Origin: Kineococcus terrestris
Lineage (GTDB): Bacteria > Actinomycetota > Actinomycetes > Actinomycetales > Kineococcaceae
Assembly: GCF_041020765.1 (NCBI RefSeq)
Contig: NZ_JBEUEJ010000012.1
Length of the DNA stretch: 64,000 nucleotides
Strand: one strand, 5' to 3'
Part shown: positions 27,050 through 34,833 of the stretch, one piece after another
Layout of the letters: every line of letters begins with the position of its first letter
How positions within the stretch are numbered: the first letter of the stretch is position 1
Notes under the pieces: model-generated
Told to the model about the DNA's origin: nothing
What the model saw: only the letters and a program-made list of their open reading frames with translations
Database searches by the model: none
Made by a program: the position numbers and the translations under genes

Positions 27050-28207
27050 GTGAAGCTGGACTGGCTCAAGCCCGTCGCCGTCGACCCCGGACCCCACGTC
27101 GCCGTCTACGCCGACGTCTCGCGCAACAACGAGACGGGCGCGCACGAGATCGACCTGCGCTGGCGCGACGCGCGCGACGGGCTGAGCGCCCAGGGCGCCC
27201 CGTCCGCCGCGCTGGAGGCCCTGGACGAGGTGGCCGGGGAGCCGGTCGAGGTGGGCGGGCGCGTGGGCCGGGCGCTGGTCGCCTCCGCGCAGGGGGTGGA
27301 GCTTGACGTCCTGCTGCCGGACCCGCCGCTGCGCGACGAGGCCACCACCGGCCCGGTCGCGCACCTCATGCCGCTGGTGCGCTCGCTGGCCGACGACGTG
27401 CGCTACGTGCTCGTCGAGCTGGACCGCGCCGGCGCCGACATCACCGTCAGCCGCTCCGACAGCCCGCGCGGCGGGGAGAAGCGCACGGTGGAGGGCGGCC
27501 ACGACGTCCTGCACAAGGTCCCCGGCGGGGGCTGGTCGGCGCTGCGCTACCAGCGCCGCGTGGAGGACAGCTGGGACCACAACGCCGGCGCGGTCGCCGA
27601 CGCGCTGGCCGACCTGGTGCGCACCGAGCACCCCGAGGTCGTCCTGCTCACCGGGGACGTCAAGGCCGCGGCGGCGCTGCGCGACAAGGCGGCCAAGCCG
27701 GTGCTGGAGCTGCTGGCCGAGGTCCCGGGCGGCAGCCGGCACGCGGGCGCGAAGGAGGACGCGTTCGCGGCCGCGGTCGCGCAGGCGCTGGAGGTGGTCC
27801 GCCGCCGCCGCCGCGACGCGCTCGTCGACGAGTTCGAGCAGGAGATCGGCCGCACCCGCTCCGGGCAGGGCCCGGACGGCACCGGCGGCGCGGGCCGCGC
27901 GGTGGAGGGGATGCGCGCGGTGGTCGGGGCGCTGAGCCGCGGGCAGGTGCGCACCCTGCTGCTGCGCGACGACCCGTCCTCGGACCTGCGGCTGTGGATC
28001 GGCGACGACCCGACGCAGGTCGCCACGACCGCCGAGGACCTGCGGTCGATGGGCGTGGGCGACCCGCTGGAGGTGCGCGCGGACGCGGCCCTGCTGCGCG
28101 CGCTGGCCGCCACGGACGCCGAGATCGAGCTGGTCGCCGAGCGCCCGGTCATGGACGGCGGCGTCGGCGCGGTCCTGCGCTACGCCGACCCGTCCACGGC
28201 GGGCTGA
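27050..28207 (+). CDS. Rv2629-like protein (bacterial eRF1 domain family)
   Basis: A 385-residue protein. It starts MKLDWLKPVAVDPGPHVAVYADVSR and continues with a core found in M. tuberculosis Rv2629 and the baeRF (bacterial/archaeal eRF1-like) families. Recognisable segments are VRYVLVELDRAGADITV, KVPGGGWSALRYQRRVEDSW, PEVVLLTGDVKAAAALRD and a C-terminal RGQVRTLLLRDDP region resembling the eRF1 domain 3 fold. The family is thought to act on ribosomes, but the biochemical role is not shown. GTG start with GGGAGG. Monocistronic. Confidence 0.8.
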   Translation: MKLDWLKPVAVDPGPHVAVYADVSRNNETGAHEIDLRWRDARDGLSAQGAPSAALEALDEVAGEPVEVGGRVGRALVASAQGVELDVLLPDPPLRDEATTGPVAHLMPLVRSLADDVRYVLVELDRAGADITVSRSDSPRGGEKRTVEGGHDVLHKVPGGGWSALRYQRRVEDSWDHNAGAVADALADLVRTEHPEVVLLTGDVKAAAALRDKAAKPVLELLAEVPGGSRHAGAKEDAFAAAVAQALEVVRRRRRDALVDEFEQEIGRTRSGQGPDGTGGAGRAVEGMRAVVGALSRGQVRTLLLRDDPSSDLRLWIGDDPTQVATTAEDLRSMGVGDPLEVRADAALLRALAATDAEIELVAERPVMDGGVGAVLRYADPSTAG

Positions 28208-28258
28208 GCGGGCGGGCTCACCGGCGGAGGAGCCGGGAGCGGTCGGTAGCGTGCGCGC

Positions 28259-28891
28259 ATGCCGCACCTGCTGCACCTCGACTCCTCCGCCGACCTGACC
28301 TCCTCGCGCTCGCGGGCGCTGACCGCGGAGTTCGCCCGCGCCTGGGCGGCGCGCGGGGAGGGGTTCACGACGACGTACCGGGACCTGCACCGCGACCCGC
28401 TGCCGCACCTGGCGGACTCCGAGCTGCACTGGACGCCGGCGGACCGCCGGCCCGGCGCGCAGGTCCCCGCCGACGCCGAGGCGCTGCAGCGCACGATCGT
28501 CGAGGAGCTGCTGGCCGCGGACGTCCTGCTGGTGGGGGCGCCGCTGTACAACTACACGGTCCCCTCGACGCTGAAGGTCTGGCTGGACAACGTCCACGTG
28601 CCGGGCCTGCTGACGGGGGCGGGCACGCAGCCGCTGGCGGGCCGCAGGGCCGTCGTGGTCAGCAGCCGCGGCGCCGTCTACGACGCGGGCACGCCCACCG
28701 AGACCTGGGACCACGGCGTGCCCGTCCTGCGGATCATCCTGGGCGAGGCGTTCGGGATGGACGTGGAGGTGGTGCAGACGAGCATCACGCTGGCCCACCG
28801 GGTGCCGGACCTGGCCGCCCACGCCGAGCGCAGCGACGAGGAGTTCGCGGCGGCCCGCGAGCGCCTGGCGGAGCTGGGCGCGACCCTCTGA
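28259..28891 (+). CDS. azoR: FMN-dependent NADH-azoreductase / flavodoxin-like quinone reductase
   Basis: A 210-residue flavoprotein of the AzoR family. It shows the flavodoxin-like fold: LLHLDSSADLTSSRSRALT binds FMN phosphate, PLYNYTVPSTLKVWLDNV is the family hallmark, and VVVSSRGAVYDAGTP lies near the isoalloxazine ring. Members reduce quinones and azo dyes with NAD(P)H. ATG start. It stands alone. Confidence 0.9.
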   Translation: MPHLLHLDSSADLTSSRSRALTAEFARAWAARGEGFTTTYRDLHRDPLPHLADSELHWTPADRRPGAQVPADAEALQRTIVEELLAADVLLVGAPLYNYTVPSTLKVWLDNVHVPGLLTGAGTQPLAGRRAVVVSSRGAVYDAGTPTETWDHGVPVLRIILGEAFGMDVEVVQTSITLAHRVPDLAAHAERSDEEFAAARERLAELGATL

Positions 28892-28913
28892 GGCGGCCGC
28901 CGGGCCGGCGGCG

Positions 28914-29225
28914 TCAGCGCGGCTCGGCGGGGACGTCGACCGCGCTCGCGGCGACGATCTCCTGCAGCGCGGCGACGTGGTCGCGGTAGGCCCGCTGGCC
29001 CCGGCGGGTCAGGGACAGCCAGACCCGCCGCGAGTCGCCGCCGTGCCGGCTCTGGCCGACGTACCCGGCCTCGACGAGGGCGGCGACCTGCTTGCTGAGC
29101 GCCGACGGGCTGAGGTCGAGGTGCTCCTTGACCACGGACAGCTCCAGGGTGGTGCCGGCCGCGAGCAGGGCGCAGATGCGCAGGCGGTGCGCGGGGTGGA
29201 TGACGGGGTCCAGCGCCGCGCTCAC
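28914..29225 (-). CDS. winged-helix transcriptional regulator (MarR/ArsR-like)
   Basis: A 103-residue DNA-binding protein. ALDPVIHPAHRLRICALLAAG is followed by a recognition helix (LSPSALSKQVAALVEAGYV) and a wing (DSRRVWLSLTRRGQRAY). It resembles the single-domain 'transcriptional regulator with winged helix' proteins that are often cotranscribed with a small membrane protein. The GTG start overlaps the stop of the upstream membrane gene (GTGA), so the two are coupled and the membrane protein may sense or sequester it. Confidence 0.88.
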   Translation of the reverse strand: MSAALDPVIHPAHRLRICALLAAGTTLELSVVKEHLDLSPSALSKQVAALVEAGYVGQSRHGGDSRRVWLSLTRRGQRAYRDHVAALQEIVAASAVDVPAEPR

Positions 29226-29689
29226 GCGGTCCCGCCCGTGCTCGTGCGGGGGCGCCCGGTGGTGCGGCGGTGCACGACGCCGGCGACGAGGTAGCAGGCG
29301 GCGGCCGCGACGGCGAGGGCGAGGACGGGCCAGGCCGCGGTGGTCGCGTCGGCGACGACGAGGGCGGCCAGGACGCACGCGCCGGAGGCGAGGACGAGGG
29401 CGACGAACAGCCGGCTGGTGGGCACGGTCCACGGGGTGCCCATCCGGTACCCGGCGGCGACGTTGACGCCCAGCACGGTGAGGCCGATCGCCAGGAAGAC
29501 GGGGTTGCGGTCGTCCCGGAGCAGCGCGGCCGCCGCCATGGCCCCGAGCAGCAGCGCGTTGACGGGGTAGATCCACGTGGGCCAGGGGGTGTCGCGCACG
29601 GCGCGCTGGGCCCGCTGGACGTCGGCGAGCGCGGCGCGGGCCTCGGCGGCGTCGGGGGTGCGGTCGATGCTTTCCATGCCGGCAACCAT
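29222..29689 (-). CDS. membrane protein coupled to a wHTH regulator
   Basis: A 155-residue protein. A charged N-terminal helix (EARAALADVQRAQRAVRDTPWP) is followed by four hydrophobic segments (~45-60, ~70-87, ~100-118, ~123-140). The layout fits the small integral membrane partners of wHTH regulators. I used ATG 29689, which has TGAGGA upstream; ATG 29677 (MESIDR) is possible. No catalytic motif seen. Confidence 0.7.
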   Translation of the reverse strand: MVAGMESIDRTPDAAEARAALADVQRAQRAVRDTPWPTWIYPVNALLLGAMAAAALLRDDRNPVFLAIGLTVLGVNVAAGYRMGTPWTVPTSRLFVALVLASGACVLAALVVADATTAAWPVLALAVAAAACYLVAGVVHRRTTGRPRTSTGGTA

Positions 29690-29811
29690 CGCAGGTGTTT
29701 TCCTCAGTGGCAACCGTTGAGCAGGTGGAAACCACCGGGCGCTGCGCCGTCCGGGTGAGTCCGCGTGAAGCGGTTGACAAGCGGTGACGCCACGTCGTCT
29801 CCTGGACGTTG

Positions 29812-29895
29812 CCATCCAGAGCGGCCGAGAGACTTGGCTCGACGACGCCGCAGCAACCGCCCCCCGGGGACCGGTGCTTCCGCCAAGACCGATGG
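29812..29895 (+). promoter_or_regulatory. SAM-I (S-box) riboswitch
   Basis: The pieces of the S-box aptamer appear in order. P1 is CCATC (29812-29816) with GATGG (29891-29895). The kink-turn region AGAGCGGCCGAGAGAC is next. P2 closes with GCGGC/GCCGC around TTGGCTCGACGACGCC, then comes the conserved CAGCAACC, a short P3 around CCCCGGGG, and GGTGCTTCC with CCAAGACC. It sits upstream of metY. A TTGACA at 29774 could be part of its promoter. Binding of S-adenosylmethionine is expected to lower expression of the downstream sulfur genes. Confidence 0.85.
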
Positions 29896-29903
29896 AGGAC
29901 ACC

Positions 29904-29999
29904 GTGGAGAGCACCACGCCCCCGGCCACCGGCGCGCCCCTGACGCGGCGCCGGCACGTCGACCTCGTGCGCACGGCCGGCGGGACCTGTCGGGCCTGA
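29904..29999 (+). CDS. leader peptide with RRRHVDLVR...C signature
   Basis: A 31-residue peptide ending LTRRRHVDLVRTAGGTCRA. The RRxHVDLxR...C pattern is that of the short actinomycete leader peptides found before sulfur, cysteine and methionine genes. Ribosome stalling at the Cys codon is the presumed sensor. The GTG start has GGAGG (29894-29898) at five bases. An in-frame ATG at 29892 would give 35 residues but lacks a ribosome site. The GGAGG begins inside the last two bases of riboswitch P1. The peptide stop lies 46 bases before metY. Confidence 0.75.
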   Translation: MESTTPPATGAPLTRRRHVDLVRTAGGTCRA

Positions 30000-30045
30000 C
30001 CAGGCCCCCGTCCCGTCCCCGCCGCGCACCCCGAGAGGTCCCGTC

Positions 30046-31443
30046 ATGCCCGCACGCCCCGATCAGCCCGCCCCGCGCCCGTGGGGCTTCGCCACCGAGC
30101 AGGTCCACGCCGGTGCCGAGCCCGACGACGTCCACGGCGCCCGGATCCCGCCCGTCCACCTGACCGCCGGGTTCGTCTTCCGCGACTTCGAGGACGCCCG
30201 CGCCCGCTTCGCCGGCGACGACGACGGCTACGTCTACTCGCGCCTGGCCAACCCGACCCTGACCGCGGTGGAGCGGCGGGTCGCCCGCCTGGAGGGCGGG
30301 CGCGACGCGCTGCTCGTCGGCAGCGGCCAGGCCGCGGTGACCGTCGCCCTGCTGGGCCTGCTCGGCGCCGGCGACCACCTGCTGTCCGCGGCCAGCGTCT
30401 ACGAGGGCTCGCGCGGGCTGTTCCGCGAGAACTTCGCGCGGATGGGCGTCGCGGTCGACTTCGTGCCGACCGCCGCCGACGGCGGCACCGACCTGGACGC
30501 CTGGCGCCGCCTGCTGCGACCCACGACGCGCGCGGTGTTCCTGGAGTCGATCCCCAACCCCAAGAACGACGTGCCCGACCTGCGCGCGGTGGCCGACCTC
30601 GCCCACGCGCACGGGATCCCCGTCGTCGTCGACAACACGCTGGCCACCCCGTACCTGCTGCGCCCGCTGGAGCACGGCGCGGACGTCGTCGTGCACTCGG
30701 CCAGCAAGTTCCTCGCCGGGCACGGCGCCGCCCTCGGCGGCGCCGTCGTGGTGGGGGAGGGCTTCGACTGGGCGGCCGGCGGGCGCTACCCGCACCTGGT
30801 GGACCGCTCGTCCGGGCGCAGCTGGGTGGACCGGTACGGCCCGCGCGCCTACGCCGAGCACGTGCGGCAGGTCGTCGCCGCCCGGCTGGGCCCGACGCTG
30901 TCACCCGTCAACGCCTTCCTGCTCCAGCAGGGCCTGGAGACGCTGTCGCTGCGGGTGTCCCGGCACGTGGCCACCGCCCTCACGCTGGCGCGCTGGCTGG
31001 AGCAGCAACCCGAGGTCGTCGCCGTCGACCACGCCGGGCTGGCCTCCAGCCCCTCCCACGCGCTCGCGCAGCGCTACCTGCCGCGCGGCGCCGGGTCGGT
31101 GTTCGGCGTCACGGTGGCCGGCGGGGAGGCCGGCGCGCGCGCCTTCGTCGACGCCGTGCGGCTGTTCACCCGCATGTCGCACCTGGGCGACGTGCGCTCC
31201 CTCGTCCTGCACCCGGCCTCGACCTCGCACGCGCACCGCAGCCCGGCCGAGCGCGCGGCCGCCGGCATCTGGCCGGGACTGCTGCGGCTGTCGATCGGGC
31301 TGGAGGAGCCGGAGGACCTGCTGGTCGACCTGCGCCTGGCGCTGGACGCGGTGCGGGACGCGGTGGCCGGTTCCGAGGTGGCGCCGACGCCGGGGCCGGT
31401 GGGCGCCGCGGTGCCCGCCCTGGTGGCGGCGGGGGTCCTCTGA
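30046..31443 (+). CDS. metY: O-acetylhomoserine aminocarboxypropyltransferase (MetY) type PLP enzyme
   Basis: A 465-residue gamma-family PLP enzyme that joins sulfide or a thiol to O-acetylhomoserine, giving homocysteine or methionine. Cofactor motifs: SRLANPTLTAVERRVARLEG, VGSGQAAVTVALL, VVVDNTLATPYLLRP and the lysine in VVHSASKFLAGHG near residue 226. Late motifs GDVRSLVLHPASTSHAH and LLRLSIGLEEPEDLL are typical. ATG start with GAGAGG upstream. It lies behind a SAM riboswitch and leader peptide, consistent with control by SAM and cysteine. Its stop overlaps the next start (TGATG). Confidence 0.94.
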   Translation: MPARPDQPAPRPWGFATEQVHAGAEPDDVHGARIPPVHLTAGFVFRDFEDARARFAGDDDGYVYSRLANPTLTAVERRVARLEGGRDALLVGSGQAAVTVALLGLLGAGDHLLSAASVYEGSRGLFRENFARMGVAVDFVPTAADGGTDLDAWRRLLRPTTRAVFLESIPNPKNDVPDLRAVADLAHAHGIPVVVDNTLATPYLLRPLEHGADVVVHSASKFLAGHGAALGGAVVVGEGFDWAAGGRYPHLVDRSSGRSWVDRYGPRAYAEHVRQVVAARLGPTLSPVNAFLLQQGLETLSLRVSRHVATALTLARWLEQQPEVVAVDHAGLASSPSHALAQRYLPRGAGSVFGVTVAGGEAGARAFVDAVRLFTRMSHLGDVRSLVLHPASTSHAHRSPAERAAAGIWPGLLRLSIGLEEPEDLLVDLRLALDAVRDAVAGSEVAPTPGPVGAAVPALVAAGVL

Positions 31444-32759
31444 TGGCGCGGCTGCAGCACCTCGGCTGGTTCTTCTCCCGCGGCTTCGGCCCGCAGGGCT
31501 GGGGCCACCCCCACCACGGCTGGGGCGACGACTGGACGCGTCCGGACCTGTACGTGCGGGCCGTGCAGGAGCTGGAGCAGGCGGGGCTGGACCTCGTCGT
31601 GTGCGAGGACGCCGTCTCGCTGGGCGACCCGCGCACGCTGGACCTGCGGGTGCGCGCCGCCTACGGCGGGCCCAAGCACGACCCGCTGTTGCTGGCGCCG
31701 TACCTGTTCGCCGCGACCCGGCACATCGGCGTCGTCCCGACCGTCAACGCCGGGATCACCCCGCCGTACCTGGCGGCCCGGCAGGCCGCCACCCTCCAGC
31801 ACCTGTCCGCGGGCCGGTTCGGGATCAACCTCGTCACCGACTCCGGCTCGGCCCGCCACGTCGGCCTGGAACCCGTCCCGCACGGCGTCGCCTACGACCG
31901 CGCGACCGAGTGGATCGACGTGGTCCGCGAGCTGTGGCGCAGCTGGGACGACGGCGCCCTCGTCGCCGACGCCGCCACGGGCCGCTTCGCCGACGGCGGC
32001 CGCATCCGCGCCCTGGAGCACCGCGGGGAGCACTTCCGCCTCGACGGGCCCCTCAACGCGCTGCCGTTCGAGTCGCTGGGCGAGCCCGTCGTCGTCTCCC
32101 CGGGCGGCTCACCGCGCGGGCTGGCGTTCGCCGGGTCCCGCTCGGACGTGCAGCTGGCGCTCGCGCCCCTGGACGTGGCGAGCGTGCGCGCCTACCGCGC
32201 CCGCGTGCTGGCCGCGGCCGCCGAGGCCGGGCGCAAGGCCGGCGACGTGCGGGTCCTGTTCGTCGTGAAACCTGAGCTGGTCGCCAGCGCCGAGGAGGCC
32301 GACCGGGTCGTGGCGGCCTCCCGCGCGCCCGGCGAGGACGTCCTGCGCGCGGTCGCGCTGGCCTGGTCCAGCGACCTGGAGACGGACCTGACGGCGCTGC
32401 CGCTGGACGAGCCGCTGCGCGACGACGTCTTCGCCGACCACGTCTCGCGCGGCACGATCGCGGGGTTGCGCGCGGGCGCCGACCCGGACGCGCCCCTGCG
32501 CGAGCTGCTGGCCCGCAAGGCCCGCAAGGGCCGGCTCGCCGACCGCTCCGGCCTGGTCGGCACCGCCGAGGAGTTCGCCGACCTCGTGGAGGAGTTCGGC
32601 GAGGACGCCGACAACGACGGGTTCCTGCTGTCCGGGGACCTGCACCCGGTGACCGTGCACCGCTTCCTCGACGACCTCGTGCCCGTCCTGCGCCGGCGCG
32701 GGCTGCTGCGCACGTCGTTCGGGCGCGGGGGGCTGCGGGAGAACCTCTTCGACTTCTGA
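31443..32759 (+). CDS. LLM-class flavin-dependent monooxygenase (NtaA/SnaA/DszA type)
   Basis: A 438-residue luciferase-like monooxygenase. Family features: a short N-terminal strand into the Trp-rich WGHPHHGWGDDW, then RPDLYVRAVQELEQAGLDLVV, LAARQAATLQHLSAGRFGINLVT, YDRATEWIDVVRELW, PLNALPFESLGEPVVV and SPRGLAFAGSRSD. Relatives oxidise nitrilotriacetate, organosulfur compounds and aliphatic sulfones using FMNH2. The start overlaps the metY stop as TGATG, so both share the SAM riboswitch. This makes a role in releasing sulfur from an organic source plausible. The substrate is unknown. No flavin reductase is adjacent. Confidence 0.88.
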   Translation: MARLQHLGWFFSRGFGPQGWGHPHHGWGDDWTRPDLYVRAVQELEQAGLDLVVCEDAVSLGDPRTLDLRVRAAYGGPKHDPLLLAPYLFAATRHIGVVPTVNAGITPPYLAARQAATLQHLSAGRFGINLVTDSGSARHVGLEPVPHGVAYDRATEWIDVVRELWRSWDDGALVADAATGRFADGGRIRALEHRGEHFRLDGPLNALPFESLGEPVVVSPGGSPRGLAFAGSRSDVQLALAPLDVASVRAYRARVLAAAAEAGRKAGDVRVLFVVKPELVASAEEADRVVAASRAPGEDVLRAVALAWSSDLETDLTALPLDEPLRDDVFADHVSRGTIAGLRAGADPDAPLRELLARKARKGRLADRSGLVGTAEEFADLVEEFGEDADNDGFLLSGDLHPVTVHRFLDDLVPVLRRRGLLRTSFGRGGLRENLFDF

Positions 32760-32886
32760 GGGGCGGCCGCCGGGACCCCGCACCGGCACGGGTCGCCCGC
32801 GCGGGGACGCCCCGGCGACCGCCTCGCGCCGCCGCGGCCCCGGTGGTACGACGACGGTTCCGTCCCCCACGTCCGGAGGTCCTCCC

Positions 32887-33309
32887 GTGCCCGCCGTCTA
32901 CACCGCCGTCGCCACCGCCACCGGGGAGGGCCGCGACGGCCGCGCCCGCAGCTCCGACGGCCTGCTCGAGGTCGACCTCGCCGTCCCGCCCGAGATGGGC
33001 GGCCCCGGCGGCGCGACCAACCCCGAGCAGCTGTTCGCCGCCGGCTGGGCCGCCTGCTTCCACAGCGCTCTCAAGGGCGTCGCCCGCCGGCGGGGCGTGA
33101 CGTTCACCGACTCCGCCGTCACCGCCGAGGTCGGCATCGGTCCCGACGGCGACGGCGGCTACGGCCTGCAGGCCGCCCTGCACGTCGAGCTCGGCGGGAT
33201 CGGCCAGGCCGAGGCCGAGCAGCTCGTCGAGGCCGCGCACCAGGTGTGCCCGTACTCGAACGCCACGCGCGGCAACGTGCCGGTGGTGCTGGAGACGGTC
33301 ACGGCGTGA
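32887..33309 (+). CDS. ohr: organic hydroperoxide resistance protein (Ohr/OsmC)
   Basis: A 140-residue thiol peroxidase that reduces organic hydroperoxides. The two reactive cysteines are in AGWAACFHSALKG (~Cys58) and AAHQVCPYSNATRGN (~Cys122), both with Ohr context. Starts VYTAVATATGEGRDGRARS and TNPEQLFAAG are typical of Ohr rather than OsmC. GTG start with GGAGG upstream. Its stop overlaps the following DoxX-like gene. Confidence 0.93.
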   Translation: MPAVYTAVATATGEGRDGRARSSDGLLEVDLAVPPEMGGPGGATNPEQLFAAGWAACFHSALKGVARRRGVTFTDSAVTAEVGIGPDGDGGYGLQAALHVELGGIGQAEAEQLVEAAHQVCPYSNATRGNVPVVLETVTA

Positions 33310-33746
33310 GCGGCCGCACGGTCGGCGGTGCCCTGCGCCGCGTGGCGCAGGTCGCCCTCGGCGTCGCCCTGCTCGGCGCGGGCACCGGCCACCTGACGAC
33401 CCTGCGCGAGGAGTTCCAGGCGCAGGTGCCGCCGTGGCTGCCGCTGGACCCCGACCTGGTCGTCGTCGCCTCCGGCGTCGTCGAGATCGTCCTCGGCGCG
33501 GCCCTGCTCGCCGTGCACCGCCAGCCCGCGCGCGCCGTCACCGGCGCCGTCGTGGCCGCGTTCTTCGTCGCGGTCTTCCCCGGCAACGTCTCGCAGTACC
33601 TCACCGGCACCGACGCCTTCGGCCTGGACACCGACACGGCCCGCGCCGTGCGGCTGGCCGGGCAGCCCGTCCTCGTGCTGTGGGCGCTGTGGTCGACGCG
33701 CGCGTGGGGCACCTGGCGCGAGCGGCGCGCGGCCCGCGAGCGCTGA
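33306..33746 (+). CDS. DoxX-like membrane protein
   Basis: A 146-residue protein with four membrane helices (about 12-27, 50-66, 75-95, 115-130). Features are LLGAGTGHLTTLREEFQAQVPPWLPLDPDLVVVASGVVEI, read here as the GHL...PPWLP...SGVVEI pattern of DoxX/DUF4267-like proteins, then FPGNVSQY and the late LAGQPVLVLWALW. The GTG start overlaps the ohr stop (GTGA), so it is cotranscribed with the peroxidase. DoxX relatives are associated with oxidative-stress proteins in actinobacteria. No enzymatic activity is shown. Confidence 0.82.
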   Translation: MSGRTVGGALRRVAQVALGVALLGAGTGHLTTLREEFQAQVPPWLPLDPDLVVVASGVVEIVLGAALLAVHRQPARAVTGAVVAAFFVAVFPGNVSQYLTGTDAFGLDTDTARAVRLAGQPVLVLWALWSTRAWGTWRERRAARER

Positions 33747-33891
33747 CGCTCCCGTCACCCGCTCGTCACCGGCGAGTCACGCGGAGTGGTTGCGCCGCGG
33801 GCGCGGCGGTCGGCACGATGAGCGCCGCCCGAGCGGCACGGCTCCCACCGGGACGCCCGTCGTCACCGCTCGCCGTCGAGAGGGTGACCCC

Positions 33892-34806
33892 GTGCTGCGT
33901 GCCCCGTCCCGTCCTGCCCGCCCGTCCCGCCGCCTGCCCGCGCTCGCGGCCGGCCTGGCCGCCGCCGTCACCGGCGGTGCTCTGCTGGCCGCCGCCGCAC
34001 CGGCCGCCGCGGCCCCGACCGCGTGCTCGGACGTCGAGGTCGTCTTCGCCCGCGGCACCGGCGAGACGCCCGGCCTGGGCATCACGGGCGGGCCGTTCGT
34101 GCGGGCGCTGACCAGCGAGCTGTCCGACCGGACCGTCACCTCGCACGCCGTGGACTACGCCGCCAACTCCTCCCAGACCAGCGCCGGGCCCGGCGCCACC
34201 GCGATGAGCGCGCGCGTGCGCGAGGTCGCCGCGGCCTGCCCGTCCACCCTCTTCGTCCTCGGCGGCTACTCCCAGGGCGCCACCGTCACCGACATCGCCG
34301 TGGGCATCCGCACCGGCACCACCACCGGCACCCCGGTGCCCGCGGAGCTGTCCGGCCGCGTGGCCGCCGTCGTCGTCTTCGGCAACCCCCTGGGCATCAG
34401 CGGGCGCACCATCGCCACCGCCAGCACCACGTACGGGCCGAAGTCGAAGGACTACTGCAACAGCAGCGACAGCGTCTGCGGCAGCGCCCCCAAGACCGGC
34501 ACCGGCGGGCACCTCAGCTACGCCAGCAACGGCTCCACGACCGACGGCGCGCGCTTCGCCGCCGGTCTGGTGCGCGCCGCCGGCGCTCCCACCACCCCGA
34601 CGCCCGGCCCGACGCCGACGCCCACGCCGGCGCCCACCTGCGTGCGCGACAGCACCCGCGACCACGTCGCCGCCGACCGGGCCGTGGACGTCCTCGGCCG
34701 CGCCTACGCCCGCGGCACGCGCGACAGCCTCGGCTACACCAGCAGCTTCAACGTCGTCTCGCTGCGCCAGGTCGAGGGCGGCTGGGAGCGCGTCGTCAGC
34801 TGCTGA
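33892..34806 (+). CDS. secreted cutinase-family esterase with C-terminal add-on domain
   Basis: A 304-residue secreted serine esterase. A Sec signal peptide (LPALAAGLAAAVTGGALL...) ends near APAAAAPTA at ~42. The cutinase domain shows VVFARGTGE, nucleophile Ser127 in GGYSQGATV, the disulfide/Asp region YCNSSDSVCG and His207 in GGHLSYAS. A Pro/Thr linker (~228-245) leads to a ~55-residue C-terminal domain with two Cys (CVRDST...VVSC) and GRAYARGTRDSLGYTSSFN, resembling carbohydrate- or polyester-binding tails of PHB depolymerases. GTG start with GAGAGGG. Substrate: probably a lipid ester or polyester. Confidence 0.88.
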   Translation: MLRAPSRPARPSRRLPALAAGLAAAVTGGALLAAAAPAAAAPTACSDVEVVFARGTGETPGLGITGGPFVRALTSELSDRTVTSHAVDYAANSSQTSAGPGATAMSARVREVAAACPSTLFVLGGYSQGATVTDIAVGIRTGTTTGTPVPAELSGRVAAVVVFGNPLGISGRTIATASTTYGPKSKDYCNSSDSVCGSAPKTGTGGHLSYASNGSTTDGARFAAGLVRAAGAPTTPTPGPTPTPTPAPTCVRDSTRDHVAADRAVDVLGRAYARGTRDSLGYTSSFNVVSLRQVEGGWERVVSC

Positions 34807-34833
34807 GGCGCGGGCGGCCGGTCCGGAGCGGCC

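Noticed and set aside
29774..29803. TTGACA as a complete metY promoter
   Set aside because: The -35-like hexamer is good but no convincing -10 element follows at 16-19 bases.
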